NCBI GenBank assembly: GCA_003427395.1
Contig: BFEA01000021.1
Span: 5,854,484-5,876,336 of the forward strand
Length of the DNA stretch: 21,853 nucleotides
Source: Chara braunii
Taxonomy: Eukaryota; Streptophyta; Charophyceae; Charales; Characeae
Direction: 5' to 3'
In this document: in pieces, positions 1 to 8,469 of the stretch
How the letters are laid out: the number at the start of each line of letters is the position of its first letter
How positions within the stretch are numbered: position 1 is the first letter of the stretch
The notes under the pieces: model-generated
What the model was told of the DNA's origin: nothing
The model's input: only the letters and a program-made list of their open reading frames with translations
Database searches by the model: none
Program-made: the position numbers and the translations under genes

Positions 1-1150
1 AGTCTTGACCCGGTAGTCTTGGATCAGAGCCCAGCGGTTCCATGAGTTTCATGATCACTGCCCGAGTGAATTTTCCCCCGGACCGGATCAAGTACTGTAC
101 CATGTGATAACAACATCTGCTTCAATGTCCCCTCTCAGCTACGAACCAGCAACCTTGAAGAAACATAATAGCTCCGGACTGCAGTGGCTGCACCGGTACC
201 AGATCAACGCCAAGGTCGAACCACCGACCATATCAAAACAAAAGAGGCAGACTGGAACACNCCCCCCCCCGGGGCCGCGTCGTGCCGTCGTCAATTCAGT
301 GTCTGTGGCCAGGAATAAGTGTGCCAGAATCGTGAAAACTCACACCGTGTCAACCTTGTAGCGTTAAATTGCGGCCTGTACCATCACCATACCTGGGCCG
401 TACCTGTCCCANCAGTCTTACCGATTCCGAACCTGCAAACAAGAACCAGTCTGCAATGCCATGCCAGCCCGAACTAGCGGTCATTCCGGCCGTCTCGACA
501 ACGAATAGAAGTAGCCCGTACCGACACCGTCCCGACTCTGAGCTGATGGCGGGTAATCGAGCCGAAATTAGGCCGATCTCCCAATAGTCATGGGTTTCCG
601 TCCCCTTTCATCGTTTTTAATCGTTCTTCGTTTTNCTCAATTCTATTGTCTGAAATAGTAAATTAACCGTAAATTCCCCAAAATTAAATTCNGAGAGAGA
701 GTTTGGATAAATGGCCGAATCCCTTGTCTCTNTTCTCTTTTACCNTTTTTTTNAATNTTTTCCCATGTTTTTAATTTCATTGTCGATTACATAAAATAAC
801 AAGGGTTTTCCTCCTAGAATTAAATGCCGTGTAAAATAAAGAAATAAGGAATATTATGTTTTTCTNTTNTCCCTTACTGGTCTTAATCCCTCTTCCCCAT
901 CTTTAATTATGGTACTAAAATAGACAAAAATTTAAGGCCTCATCACAGCCCCGCTCGTATGCGGCAGAAACGTTGTGGCGAGGTCAGTTCCCCCGATGCC
1001 TCCCCGCGGCAGACCATTTCGGGTCTAGCCCTCTGAACGGCCAGAAATGACAGTCCCTAGACATGTCGAGTGCGGCCACCCGTCTCGCCATCTTTGAGGA
1101 TTACTTGCAAGGCTCAGTGCGCCCAAAATCAGGGGTGCCCTGAGTTCCCC
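1..1150. other. No recognisable gene; AT-rich stretch at about 600-930
   Basis: I see no credible coding region, RNA gene or repeat unit here. The open frames at 104-361 and 369-587 contain unknown bases, have no recognisable domain and look like chance. The part from about 600 to 930 is markedly richer in A and T than its flanks and carries many isolated N bases, as expected from poorly resolved low-complexity sequence. Confidence 0.5.
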
Positions 1151-1230
1151 TAATTTTTGCTGCCTGGTCATATGAGAGTACCATCAATTCACGGACTTGT
1201 CCCGGAGCCTAAGTCCCAAAACTGCAGATT

Positions 1231-1260
1231 TCAGGCGGCGCACTGCTTGTGGCCGCCTGA
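1231..1260. repeat. Short hairpin, 9-bp perfect stem
   Basis: TCAGGCGGC at 1231-1239 is the exact reverse complement of GCCGCCTGA at 1252-1260, with a 12-nt loop. It has no T-run and no adjacent gene, so no function can be assigned. Confidence 0.45.
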
Positions 1261-1314
1261 CACCGCTACAGGCCCCATGCGCCCCCAGAGCGGTGTTCAG
1301 AAAAAATTGCAAAC

Positions 1315-1850
1315 TTTTTCTCTGCTTCGTCTTCTTCTTTTTCTCGTCGCTCGTCGTCTACCTTCTTCTTCCCCTCCCGCCATCTCCTTCGTCCCTCCCA
1401 CTCCCTCCTACTGTCCCTCCCGCTCCTGCCTACTTCCCCTCCCGCCATCTCCTTCATCCCTTCCACAACCTCCTACTTCCACTCCTGCCATCTTCCCCGT
1501 CGCTCCCACCATCCTCCACCTCCCTCCCGCCACTTCGTTCCTGCTGTTCCGCCATCTTCCACCTCTTTTCTGCCATCTTCCTCCTACCTCCCTTCCGTCA
1601 TATCGAACCTTTATCCTGCCTTCTCCCACCTACCTCCAGCCACCTCCCACCTCCCTTCCCGCCATTTACCACCTCCATCCCACCGTCTCCCACCTACTTC
1701 CCGCTACCTCCCACTTCCCCTCCCACTGTCTCCCACGCCCCGCCCACCATCCTCCGCCTCCCTCCCGCCACGTTGGTCCTCTTCTTCCGCCATCTTTGTC
1801 TTCCCTCCTGCCATCCTCCACCTCCCTCCCGCCATCACCACTTCTCTGCA
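1315..1850. repeat. Polypyrimidine-rich degenerate minisatellite
   Basis: About 530 bp of the plus strand is almost all C and T. It contains many imperfect repeats of the words CCACCTCCCTCCCGCCATC and TCCCACCTAC. Frames through it give proline, serine and leucine low-complexity peptides on plus, and arginine, glycine and glutamate peptides on minus. These frames are by-products of composition rather than genes. Confidence 0.7.
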
Positions 1851-1859
1851 TGTGTGGAA

Positions 1860-2470
1860 AAGGCAAATTCGGGCACTTCTCTGCATGCGCAGCCGCCCCC
1901 CATCTCCACTTTGAAGCGGCTGCAGGTCCGGTTTTCAGTCTCGATGTGTTGGGTGTTTGGGTCCGGGGTAGCCATGCTAAGAGCTTCGAATCCAGCGACG
2001 TGGGGGAAGGCCCTCGCGGAGTCACACCAGTGCTATGTGCATAATGTAATTGCTGTTTTCATTTTTTGGTTTTGTCTTCTTTTCGTTTCCATATTCCATG
2101 AGGGGCAAGTAACTGCCTCAGTCACCTCATACTCACACTAGTACTGTAGCGTCCGGTATCGGACAGCGATCACAGCATGTGGGATGTTTTGTGAGCTTGT
2201 TTTTTCTTCTTCATTTTTACTTCCTCAAGCCAGCAAGGACTCCTGAAGACGCCTGGTGGCCACCAGCCGAAACGGTGCCATAGAGTCAGGCAGAACACTC
2301 CAGCGGCAGTGTCGAGGGTTGGAGCTGTCGTTTCCAATTTTGTGCAATGCCCTCGTTTGCGCTCGGGAGGCATACATGACAAGTTTTTGCATTTGGACTC
2401 GAGCGTGGTCTATGCTCTTGGTCTTCTTCTGCTTCCCCTTCTTCCTTTTTACTTCTTCTTCACGCCTTCT
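1860..2470. other. No recognisable gene
   Basis: This stretch between the pyrimidine-rich block and the (TTC)n tract has ordinary base composition. No frame carries a recognisable domain. A small hairpin (GTCCG...CGGAC) lies at about 2150-2164. Confidence 0.4.
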
Positions 2471-2472
2471 TC

Positions 2473-2536
2473 TTCACGCCTTCTTCTTCTTCTTCTTCTT
2501 CTTCTTCTTCTTCTTCTTCTTCTTCTTCTTCTTCCT
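2473..2536. repeat. (TTC)n microsatellite
   Basis: There is a nearly perfect TTC run from about 2480 to 2536, with imperfect TTC-rich sequence just before it. On the minus strand it reads GAA, a purine-rich strand. Confidence 0.9.
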
Positions 2537-2634
2537 CCTTGTGTCAAACTGTAAATATGATGAATGCGTACACAAATGTCCACCTCATAGAATGTATCTG
2601 TGGCTATCAGGGCGTTAGGGAAGGTTTTTTGAAC

Positions 2635-2660
2635 TTTTTTTTTTTTTTTTTTTTTTTTTT
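2635..2660. repeat. Poly(T) tract of 26 T
   Basis: An uninterrupted T run. It could be the complement of a retroelement A tail or a simple slippage tract. I could not find a matching pair of flanking direct repeats. Confidence 0.85.
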
Positions 2661-2983
2661 CTTGGAACATGCTCCAGTCTATTCGTGAGGAGCAGCGTGT
2701 GCTGGGAACCGGGCCCAGCGTCCCATTCAAGATCATATTCAGAAATTGAGAAATTTATGGAAACATCATTGAGATACTGGGGCCATTACCCAGCTTCGGC
2801 TAAGAAAGACAACAGTTACTGTGTAATCTACACAAGAACACTAAAATTGTCTATCCCCCAAAGCTCAGATCAAAGGAGCATTCAGAATTGAAAAGCCACC
2901 TGCCTTAGGGCCTTCCAGCAGCCCAACCCTACCTACCTCACCCCTATATCCCGATGCCCAATCGGCATTAGGGAAGTTTCTTT
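2661..2983. other. No recognisable gene
   Basis: There is no domain-bearing frame and no clear repeat between the poly(T) tract and the next TTC-rich stretch. Confidence 0.4.
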
Positions 2984-3018
2984 TCTTCTTCTTCTTCTTC
3001 TTTTTCTTCTTCTTCTTT
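2984..3018. repeat. Imperfect (TTC)n tract
   Basis: TTC repeats interrupted by TTTTTC. Confidence 0.8.
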
Positions 3019-3150
3019 GTGTTTTCTTTTCTTGACTTTTGCCGTGAGTACCAGAAAAGAAAATATAATGAGACCCAGGCTCAGCAAAACTCTGTGCGCA
3101 GTGAAATTCAGCTTCGGCCAAAAACATGATCAGAGGTAGTGGTAGTTACC

Positions 3151-3171
3151 AAAAAAAAAAAAAAAAAAAAA
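3151..3171. repeat. Poly(A) tract of 21 A
   Basis: An uninterrupted A run followed by GATCAGCAG. The 6-mer GATCAG also occurs upstream at about 3128, but this is too short to call a target duplication. Confidence 0.85.
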
Positions 3172-3185
3172 GATCAGCAGCGGGG

Positions 3186-3560
3186 GCAGTCGCTTGTCGC
3201 CTGTCGCAATTGCTAGACCGTGAGGCACTGACAGAGGAACAGGGAGGAAGACGATCCCAGACCAGGGAGAAGGATCGTGAGGGCTGCAGTCGAACGGGCC
3301 ATCGAGGGAGGGAGATCATCAGGCAGTCGTTCATCGCCCGTCATGATTTCCAGACCGTGCGGCATCGATGGTGGAAGGGGGAGGAAGACGATCGCCAGGT
3401 GGGTAGTCGTTTATCACCCGTCATGATTGCTGCACTGCGAGGAGGAACACGATGATGCCCCATAGACGAAGGGAGAGGAACACGATCACAGGAATCAGAG
3501 AGGAGAAAGCTCACGGGGCGGACAGTCGTTTGACACCCATCGTGATTGTTACTCTGGGAG
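3186..3560 (+). repeat. Degenerate tandem array, four units
   Basis: The word GCAGTCGTTTATCRCCCGTC and its neighbouring sequence recur with substitutions at 3186, 3323, 3403 and 3522. Each is followed by a variant of ATGATTGCTNGACCGTG and a GGAGGAAGACGATC-like purine-rich tail. Spacing is irregular at 137, 80 and 119 bp, as in an old minisatellite with internal deletions. Frames across the array are not conserved, so I do not read it as coding. Confidence 0.65.
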
Positions 3561-3566
3561 GAGAAG

Positions 3567-3568
<2 letters not shown>

Positions 3569-3621
<53 letters not shown>

Positions 3622-3622
3622 N

Positions 3623-3712
<90 letters not shown>
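3569..3712. repeat. (CT)n microsatellite, about 143 bp
   Basis: A CT dinucleotide run broken only by one N at 3622. It directly follows the degenerate tandem array. Its Arg-Glu and Ser-Leu dipeptide frames are not genes. Confidence 0.97.
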
Positions 3713-3718
<6 letters not shown>

Positions 3719-4429
3719 CCTGCTTCCGAGTCGATGCATGTTCTTCTTCTTTTTCCCTTTGGTCTGTCGGGTGGACCACCGATCAGATGTTAAACCACCA
3801 GTACTTCCGAAAGTCGCAGCTGTAAGCAAGCCGCTGCGATGATGAACATACCGGGCCATACATTGGCGTGTCGGTTCGTTCAAGTAGAAGCACTTATACT
3901 CTATCTGCCTGCCCCTCCTCCTGTCCTTGGTTTCCTTCCCCGTTCCTCCTTCGGTGTGCGTTGTTGTTACGCATTGTTGCTTCGGAGATTTTTTTTTTTT
4001 TTCCTGCTAACGACAGACTACCGTATTTGTTTTCAAAGACTGGACAGCGGTGGGCCGGGAGTTCCCGCTGCGACCATCCACAGAATGTCCCGACCCCTTC
4101 CCGCCCCACCAGCTAGCAACGGTAGACCTGCAATGGTATGGAACCGACTGTGCAGTCTGAGCAAGGTCAGAGTACATATAACGGACGGCAAGGAGCGTAC
4201 CAATTTTTTTATTTTTATTTTATTTTTATTTTTTTTCTAGTGCGGAGTTTTCCATCCGCTAATTACAAATTTCTAGACATTTATCTCTCTCTGAGCCTCA
4301 CAGAGCATAGTCCAAACAGAACTCACCTTGGGTTGTCACGTCAGCAGTTCTAGCACCTAAAAGAAAATCTGACAGTCGAGGATCTGAGAGGAACTGACAT
4401 GCTTCAAGAAATAGAGTAAACGAAACCCT
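3713..4429. other. Intergenic sequence with a dispersed repeat at 3789-3835
   Basis: There is no convincing gene. The segment from 3789 (TTAAACCACCAGTACTTCC and about 25 further bases) matches the complement of about 6995-7040, so it belongs to a dispersed repeat. A 14-T run lies near 3991 and a T/A-rich run at 4204-4237. Confidence 0.5.
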
Positions 4430-4444
4430 AGACTACACCGGCTA
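4430..4444 (+). repeat. Target-site duplication, left, of U6 retrocopy
   Basis: A 15-nt repeat matching 4542-4556 with one mismatch (C versus A). It abuts the first base of the U6 homology. Confidence 0.85.
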
Positions 4445-4542
4445 GTCCTTCGGGACATCCGTTAAAATTGGAACGATACAGAGACTGAAGATTAGCATGG
4501 CCCCTGCGAATGGATGACACGCATAAATCGAGAAATGGTCCA
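4445..4542 (+). pseudogene. U6 snRNA retrocopy, full length, altered
   Basis: The sequence aligns with spliceosomal U6 from end to end. It has the 5' stem-loop GTCCTTCGGGACATCC, the ACAGAGA box, AGATTAGCATGGCCCCTGCG, and the 3' part AAATCGAGAAATGGTCCA. It carries four extra bases (CTGA) between ACAGAGA and AGATTAGC, and changes in the GCGCAAGGATGACACGC stretch (GCGAATGGATGACACGC). It has no T-run terminator and no TATA-like box or plant upstream element in front. It sits exactly between two copies of a 15-nt direct repeat (AGACTACACCGGCTA at 4430-4444, AGACTACACAGGCTA at 4542-4556, one mismatch). That is the mark of target-primed insertion of an RNA copy, so I call it a retropseudogene. There is no A tail. 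Confidence 0.9.
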
Positions 4543-4556
4543 GACTACACAGGCTA
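4542..4556 (+). repeat. Target-site duplication, right, of U6 retrocopy
   Basis: The partner of 4430-4444. It begins on the last base of the U6 homology, which is shared by the repeat and U6. Confidence 0.85.
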
Positions 4557-4610
4557 ACTTAGGCAGGGGTGAAGGATGGTACATCCCTCCTAGTGGAAGT
4601 AATCAATGCC

Positions 4611-4783
4611 GTCCTTCGGGCCTCCACACCAGAAAGGGGAGGAGCGTGAGTGCGTTCTCAATGTACTTTCTTTGACTTGCCGCTGGAATAGGAACCGGAC
4701 TGATGCTCCCCAAAATGGACAAGGAGCTGGAACCCTGAGGTTCTGTTTACAAAAAGAAAAAGAAAAAGAAAAAAAAAAAAAAA
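4611..4783 (+). mobile_element. SINE-like element with A-rich tail
   Basis: A body of about 140 bp is followed by an AAAAAG-repeat and poly(A) tail (4750-4783). The body matches 9327-9470 on the opposite strand over about 125 nt, and both copies have the A-rich tail on the same side of the body. Shared words in this orientation include GGAGGAGCGTG, GACTTGCCG and GGAATAGGAACCGGACTG. No A box or B box could be placed with confidence in the sense orientation, so the source RNA is unknown. A short retroposon or a truncated LINE tail are both possible. Confidence 0.6.
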
Positions 4784-4883
4784 GATCGTGCATAGTGGCA
4801 TTTCCCCCCTGTGCTTTACTGCACGAGACCCGTCCATTGCGCCGCGGCGGATCGGCTTGTTTTCTTAAACAAAACAAACAATG

Positions 4884-4945
4884 CCCCGTCTATTCTGGGG
4901 GGCAGCAGTCCGGTTGCTGATCACCGGCAAGCTGGAAGACAAGTT
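4884..4945 (-). mobile_element. Diverged fragment of the same SINE-like family
   Basis: ATTCTGG, GCAGCAGTCCGGTT and CCGGCAAG occur in the same order and at similar spacing as in 9355-9410. This orientation is opposite to the copy at 4611-4783. It is clearly diverged and lacks the tail. Confidence 0.45.
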
Positions 4946-4974
4946 TACAGGAACAGAAGTGCAAGGACAGCAGA

Positions 4975-5047
4975 TCTACATGCATTTGGACCCTTCCTAG
5001 CCTCGTCCGAATGCACATAGTCTAGAAAGCGTCCAAATGCATGTAGA
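4975..5047. repeat. 73-bp hairpin with 17-bp perfect arms
   Basis: TCTACATGCATTTGGAC at 4975-4991 is the exact reverse complement of 5031-5047. The pairing extends inward to about 21 bp with one mismatch, and the loop is about 30-39 nt. It could be a tiny foldback element or a hairpin-forming transcript. No target duplication is evident. Confidence 0.65.
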
Positions 5048-5068
5048 GTGTTGCGTAGTGGAGCGAGG

Positions 5069-5176
5069 GCCTAACTTTTAAGTACAAGAGACATGTGATC
5101 AGAGAAATCGGGTCCATCTCGTGCCTAACTTTTAAGTACAAGAGACATGTGATCAGAGAAATCGGGTCCATCTCGT
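5069..5176 (+). repeat. Perfect 54-bp tandem duplication
   Basis: 5069-5122 and 5123-5176 appear identical, beginning GCCTAACTTTTAAGTACAAG and ending CCATCTCGT. The lack of divergence points to a recent event or an assembly artefact. Confidence 0.9.
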
Positions 5177-6440
5177 ATTTTCTTCTCGTGTGAAGATCAC
5201 TCGCTGTGTCGTTGCTATTCACATGATAGTGCCTGCCTACGCTACCGGCTTCACCTGTATAGAACGCCGTATCATTATCATTCCTGTATGTAGACTGAAA
5301 GTTGCACCAAATGCGGCTATATTAACTGGACGTTCTATTTGGGCAAAGACCATCGGCACATCACGGTAGCTTGTCACACCACCACCACGGTCACAGAGTC
5401 ACCCTTCTCAAAAACAAAAAACGTTTCCCACGCCAACTGGATAGAACTAGGGCAAGGGGTGGACCCCACTGCTCGGCGGCTAAGCCCTGGAAACAGCAAA
5501 ATATACCCGAAAAGGAAAAGTCGGAGGGTCCCCCCCCAAAAAGGAAAGTTGGGATGGGATTGCAGTGCACCAAATTCGTCTGTCGCTGGACCAGGACATG
5601 TCCGCGTGCGGCACTGCGTGGCAGTGTGTGATGTGTGGCGTTGAATAGGTGGCGGGGTACTTTGTTCACCTGTCCCCAGGCATCCAAAACGGCCCATTGG
5701 GACTTTCCCCGAACAGCTCCCTGCCCGGACAACCATCACTGCGCCGGCCGCCCCTTCCGTATGCAACCATTGCCCGTACCCTGGCCGGTGACACTGCCAA
5801 AAACCATGTCCCCGACCACAGACCCCACGCCCTGCGCCTCTAATGCTCGTCAGCGATGGCATTGCACTCCAAACGCACCTTCGCATCCCAGTACTCGGCA
5901 TGAGGACAACGCTTGGGGCTAATGGGATCCACACGTGCGCTCATATGCTGCCCGTGCTTGGCTGGATCAACCCTGCATGGCTGGCCGTCGTCCCCAGCCT
6001 GCCCGTTTTTTGAATTTGAAATCCGTTGCCGTTTCGGAAATCAGGGCCCGCGCAGGCCAGCCACACAACGGCCCTCATCGAAACCATGCGACAGGGCAGT
6101 GCATGTCCGAGGGGGCTTGCCCGCCCATGAAACGGTCCACCGTGACGTCAGCTGGAGCACGCCCACTCGGCATCTTCTTTCCATGGGAGAACATGCCCCC
6201 CCCCTCTAGTCGGTTGGAAGGCCTTTCTGGAAAGGTCGTGGAAGGCCGCGCGGTTCGGTTTCCAGGCCGCCAACCGTGTAGAAATGCTTCTGACACCTTT
6301 CCCGCAACGTCCTTCCACGGTCTGTGGGGTCTGAAAAACCTTCCAATGCTGGGTTTCCATCCTCTTTTCCAGATCAGTGGAGTCCCAAACACACCGGCCT
6401 GGAAATAAATTTCCAGGAAGCCGAGCAGTGGGGTCCGACC
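5177..6440. other. No supported gene over about 1.26 kb
   Basis: Frames exist on both strands (for example 5374-5934 minus and 5935-6408 plus), but none shows a recognisable domain, and they overlap each other in opposite directions. From about 6205 to 6420 the words TTCCA and TGGAA recur often, without a clean repeat unit. Confidence 0.45.
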
Positions 6441-6442
6441 TA

Positions 6443-6545
6443 AGCGTCTTCCGCCGAATAGAACGTACCATCATAACATCTGTATTTGGCCCAGATGCCA
6501 GTCCCCAGATGCAGTGAAAATGACAGTACGCCGGGGGGAAGACGG
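6443..6545 (+). mobile_element. TA-flanked MITE, copy E (decayed)
   Basis: The left end GCGTCTTCCGCCGAATAGAA and the right end (complement CCGTCTTCCCCCCGGCG) match the termini of the good copies with several changes. It contains the shared core CTGTATTTGGCCC. The left flank keeps C-TA (6440-6442). The right TA has become CA, followed by G. Confidence 0.7.
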
Positions 6546-6639
6546 CAGCGACAAGTGGGCCGTTCATCGAAAGTGTTGCTTTCATCTGCAAGGCCGCAGG
6601 TTTCGTGTGAAGGTTGTGGGCAGTTCTACAATTGAATTT

Positions 6640-6708
6640 TGTCTACATGGGGATGTCTGTATTTGGCCCAACGTTTCAGGCCACATGCAGCGAAAATGAC
6701 AATACGCC
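6640..6708 (+). mobile_element. MITE relic, copy F (no recognisable ends)
   Basis: The interior from TCTGTATTTGGCCCAA to GAAAATGACAATACGCC parallels copy E (CTGTATTTGGCCCAGA ... GAAAATGACAGTACGCC) in order and spacing. The terminal GTCTTCCCCC blocks are missing or unrecognisable. Confidence 0.5.
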
Positions 6709-7020
6709 CTGATTCCTTTTCAGAAATGAATTTTGTCATATCTGAGCACAAAAGATCGTCAAAGTTTGGTGCACTGCAATTGCTGCACACCGCTTCCTAG
6801 CCGCCGCACATGCCTCGCACTGCAATTCGGCCACTAACCACAGTGCCATTTCCCAACAGCTCAGCTGGTGACACTGGTAGTTTACACCATCAGTACTTGG
6901 CCGAGCTATTGGCCGCGGGAAAAAATAGAGTAGAAACATTTCTAGTCGGATGAATTTGGGCGCTCCTGTAGTAGCCCGTACGTTTCCTAAAACCGTGGCT
7001 CGTTAACGGGCACGACTTCA
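6709..7020. other. No gene; contains a diverged copy of the TTAAACCACCAGTACTTCC word
   Basis: TTTACACCATCAGTACTTGG at about 6882 resembles the complement of 7020-7040, giving an imperfect inverted pair about 160 bp across. I see nothing else. Confidence 0.35.
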
Positions 7021-7024
7021 GGAA

Positions 7025-7490
7025 GTACTGGTGGTTTAAGGCTTGGATCCCACAGTGCGTTTTTAAGAAAAAGTCGGAAAAGTGCCCTGAAAGTCGTGTC
7101 CGCGCCAACCGGTTCGTAAGAACGAATTTGGACCCCACAGGCCCGACGGGGAAGGCACTTCTCCACAAATTTTGCCGTATGCACTCCGTCCCAACTTCAT
7201 CTACGGACATCCAACGGCCAAGGACCACGAAACGACAACATAAAAAAGGGAAAACCCAATTTTGCAGAGGCACCTACTTTCAGGGTGAGGGGGTAGGGGT
7301 CGGGAGCTATTGGAAATTCGTTCACGAAACCAGGCACGACTCTCCCCCGTGCTGCCACGAAGGAGGCCCAGAGAAGAAACAGCCGAATTATTTTCCCTGT
7401 CCGCTCACCTCGGAAACCTGTGGGATTTCTTTTTTTTCACGAAAGTACCCTTACTAAGGATTGTGGGATCCAAGCCTAAGCCACAAGTAC
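7025..7490. repeat. Inverted-repeat pair, about 30-nt arms
   Basis: 7025-7054 (containing GGCTTGGATCCCACA) and 7462-7490 are reverse complements with two substitutions and one indel. They bracket 400 bp with no recognisable domain. No clear target duplication lies outside, so this is either an old MITE-like element or part of a larger repeat. The outer word also appears at 3789. Confidence 0.55.
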
Positions 7491-7548
7491 ACGGCACTCA
7501 GCCTTGCAGTCCAAGGCTTGTCCCCACAAGAACACTGGCCGAAACGTC

Positions 7549-7595
7549 AAACGCTGGGCCCACCGTTGATAAATTGGATCGGTGGTGGCGTTTGC
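7549..7595. repeat. Interrupted hairpin
   Basis: CAAACGC pairs with GCGTTTG and CCACCG with CGGTGG in the same arms, around an AT-rich loop. Confidence 0.4.
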
Positions 7596-7672
7596 GTTTT
7601 GCGCCTCCAAGAGTTTGAGGGGTCAGGCTCACGGCCAGGTGGCCATTCACAGGTGCTTCAAGAATTCACCCC

Positions 7673-7967
7673 TGTAGGCACTCGCCATAATTCCGCAAGT
7701 TGCCGTCGTCATATGTCAATTTCTGGATGTATATGTATATCACACCACGGCCCAGGTGGCCATGTACTTTTGTGGTGGCCATGTACTTTTTTGGTGGCCA
7801 TGCACTTTTTTTTTTTTTTTTTTAAAGCTATATTNTTNTCTCAATTTCACCTCACACTACCTACCTACCACTACTCTTTTTTCTTTTTTTTTGGCTGTTA
7901 ACTTCTGTCCAGGGAGGCCATTACCTACCACTACTAATTGTAGACACTCGCCATAATTCCGCAAGTT
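7673..7967 (+). repeat. 29-nt direct repeats flanking about 237 bp
   Basis: A 29-nt segment beginning TGTAGGCACTCGCCATAAT at 7673-7701 recurs at 7939-7967 with one mismatch. The sequence between is T-rich, with N bases. It includes three near-copies of GGTGGCCATGTACTTTT (about 7755-7812) running into a poly(T), and two copies of TACCTACCACTACT. This looks like an insertion with a long target duplication, or a duplication around a T-rich tract. Confidence 0.65.
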
Positions 7968-8089
7968 TCATAGTGGCCTTGATTTAAAAGAGAAAAAATA
8001 AGATAAAAAAAGTGTGTTCAATAACTCTCGGGTTCATTCCATCATCTTCACCACTTTCACTCTTTGACTGTCGGCCATGCGGATAAGTC

Positions 8090-8150
<61 letters not shown>

Positions 8151-8409
8151 TTATGAAGTCCAGGTTAACTTGTTGTAAAGGCTAGCCACCAGGCATGTGC
8201 TAGTCCCTTCAGCAGTTGGCCATGAAGATGGATCGGCCGGCAGTGTCGGCCATGCACATCCATCTTGATGGCTGACTAGCAACCGCTCCCGGATCAGGGG
8301 TGTGCTATAACCACAGCGCCAGCGACCCCACTGCCAGTAAATCCTGGCCATGGTCCCACCTAGCGCAGAATCCTGACCAGGTCTGTCCTTGTACATTACG
8401 ACATCTGAA
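7968..8409. other. Host flank of the LINE insertion, with (ATT)n at 8093-8151
   Basis: No gene is seen. A nearly pure ATT repeat of about 58 bp occupies 8093-8151. The rest has no recognisable coding or RNA content and leads directly to the left target duplication of the LINE. Confidence 0.7.
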
Positions 8410-8420
8410 GCCACCATCTT
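8410..8420 (+). repeat. Left target-site duplication of the U6-LINE insertion
   Basis: GCCACCATCTT, preceded by AA. The same 11-mer follows the A tail at 18526-18536. With the ambiguous AA shared with the tail, the duplication may be 13 nt. Confidence 0.8.
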
Positions 8421-8421
8421 G

Positions 8422-8469
8422 ATGGCCCCTGCGCAAGGATGACAAACATAAATCGAGAAATGGTCCAAA
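8422..8469 (+). pseudogene. 3' half of U6 snRNA fused to the LINE 5' end
   Basis: ATGGCCCCTGCGCAAGGATG, then ACAAACATAAATCGAG and AAATGGTCCAAA, matches the 3' half of U6 with only small changes around the ACACGCAC stretch. It keeps the GCGCAAGG sequence that the 4445 copy has lost, so the two come from separate U6 transcripts. The 5' half of U6 is absent. The fragment starts one base after the left target duplication and ends at the first GC-rich bases of the LINE leader. That is the structure expected when a LINE reverse transcriptase jumps from the 5' end of LINE RNA to the 3' end of U6 RNA. Confidence 0.85.

Noticed and set aside
1157-2141. Two overlapping plus-strand frames of 295 and 314 residues
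   Set aside because: They run through the polypyrimidine minisatellite and consist of Pro, Ser and Leu low complexity in two frames at once. No domain is visible.
3341-3883. Arg-Glu repeat protein of 180 residues on the minus strand
   Set aside because: It is the translation of the (CT)n microsatellite and contains an unknown base. Every frame across it stays open.
4445-4542. Functional U6 gene
   Set aside because: It has flanking direct repeats, a four-base insertion next to ACAGAGA, changes in the GCGCAAGG region, no TATA box and no T-run terminator.
5374-5934. Minus-strand frame of 186 residues and overlapping plus-strand frames
   Set aside because: No recognisable domain, no conserved neighbour, and competing frames on the other strand of similar length.
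8020-8045. tRNA-like B box (GGGTTCATTCC)
   Set aside because: No A box, cloverleaf or acceptor pairing could be found around it.
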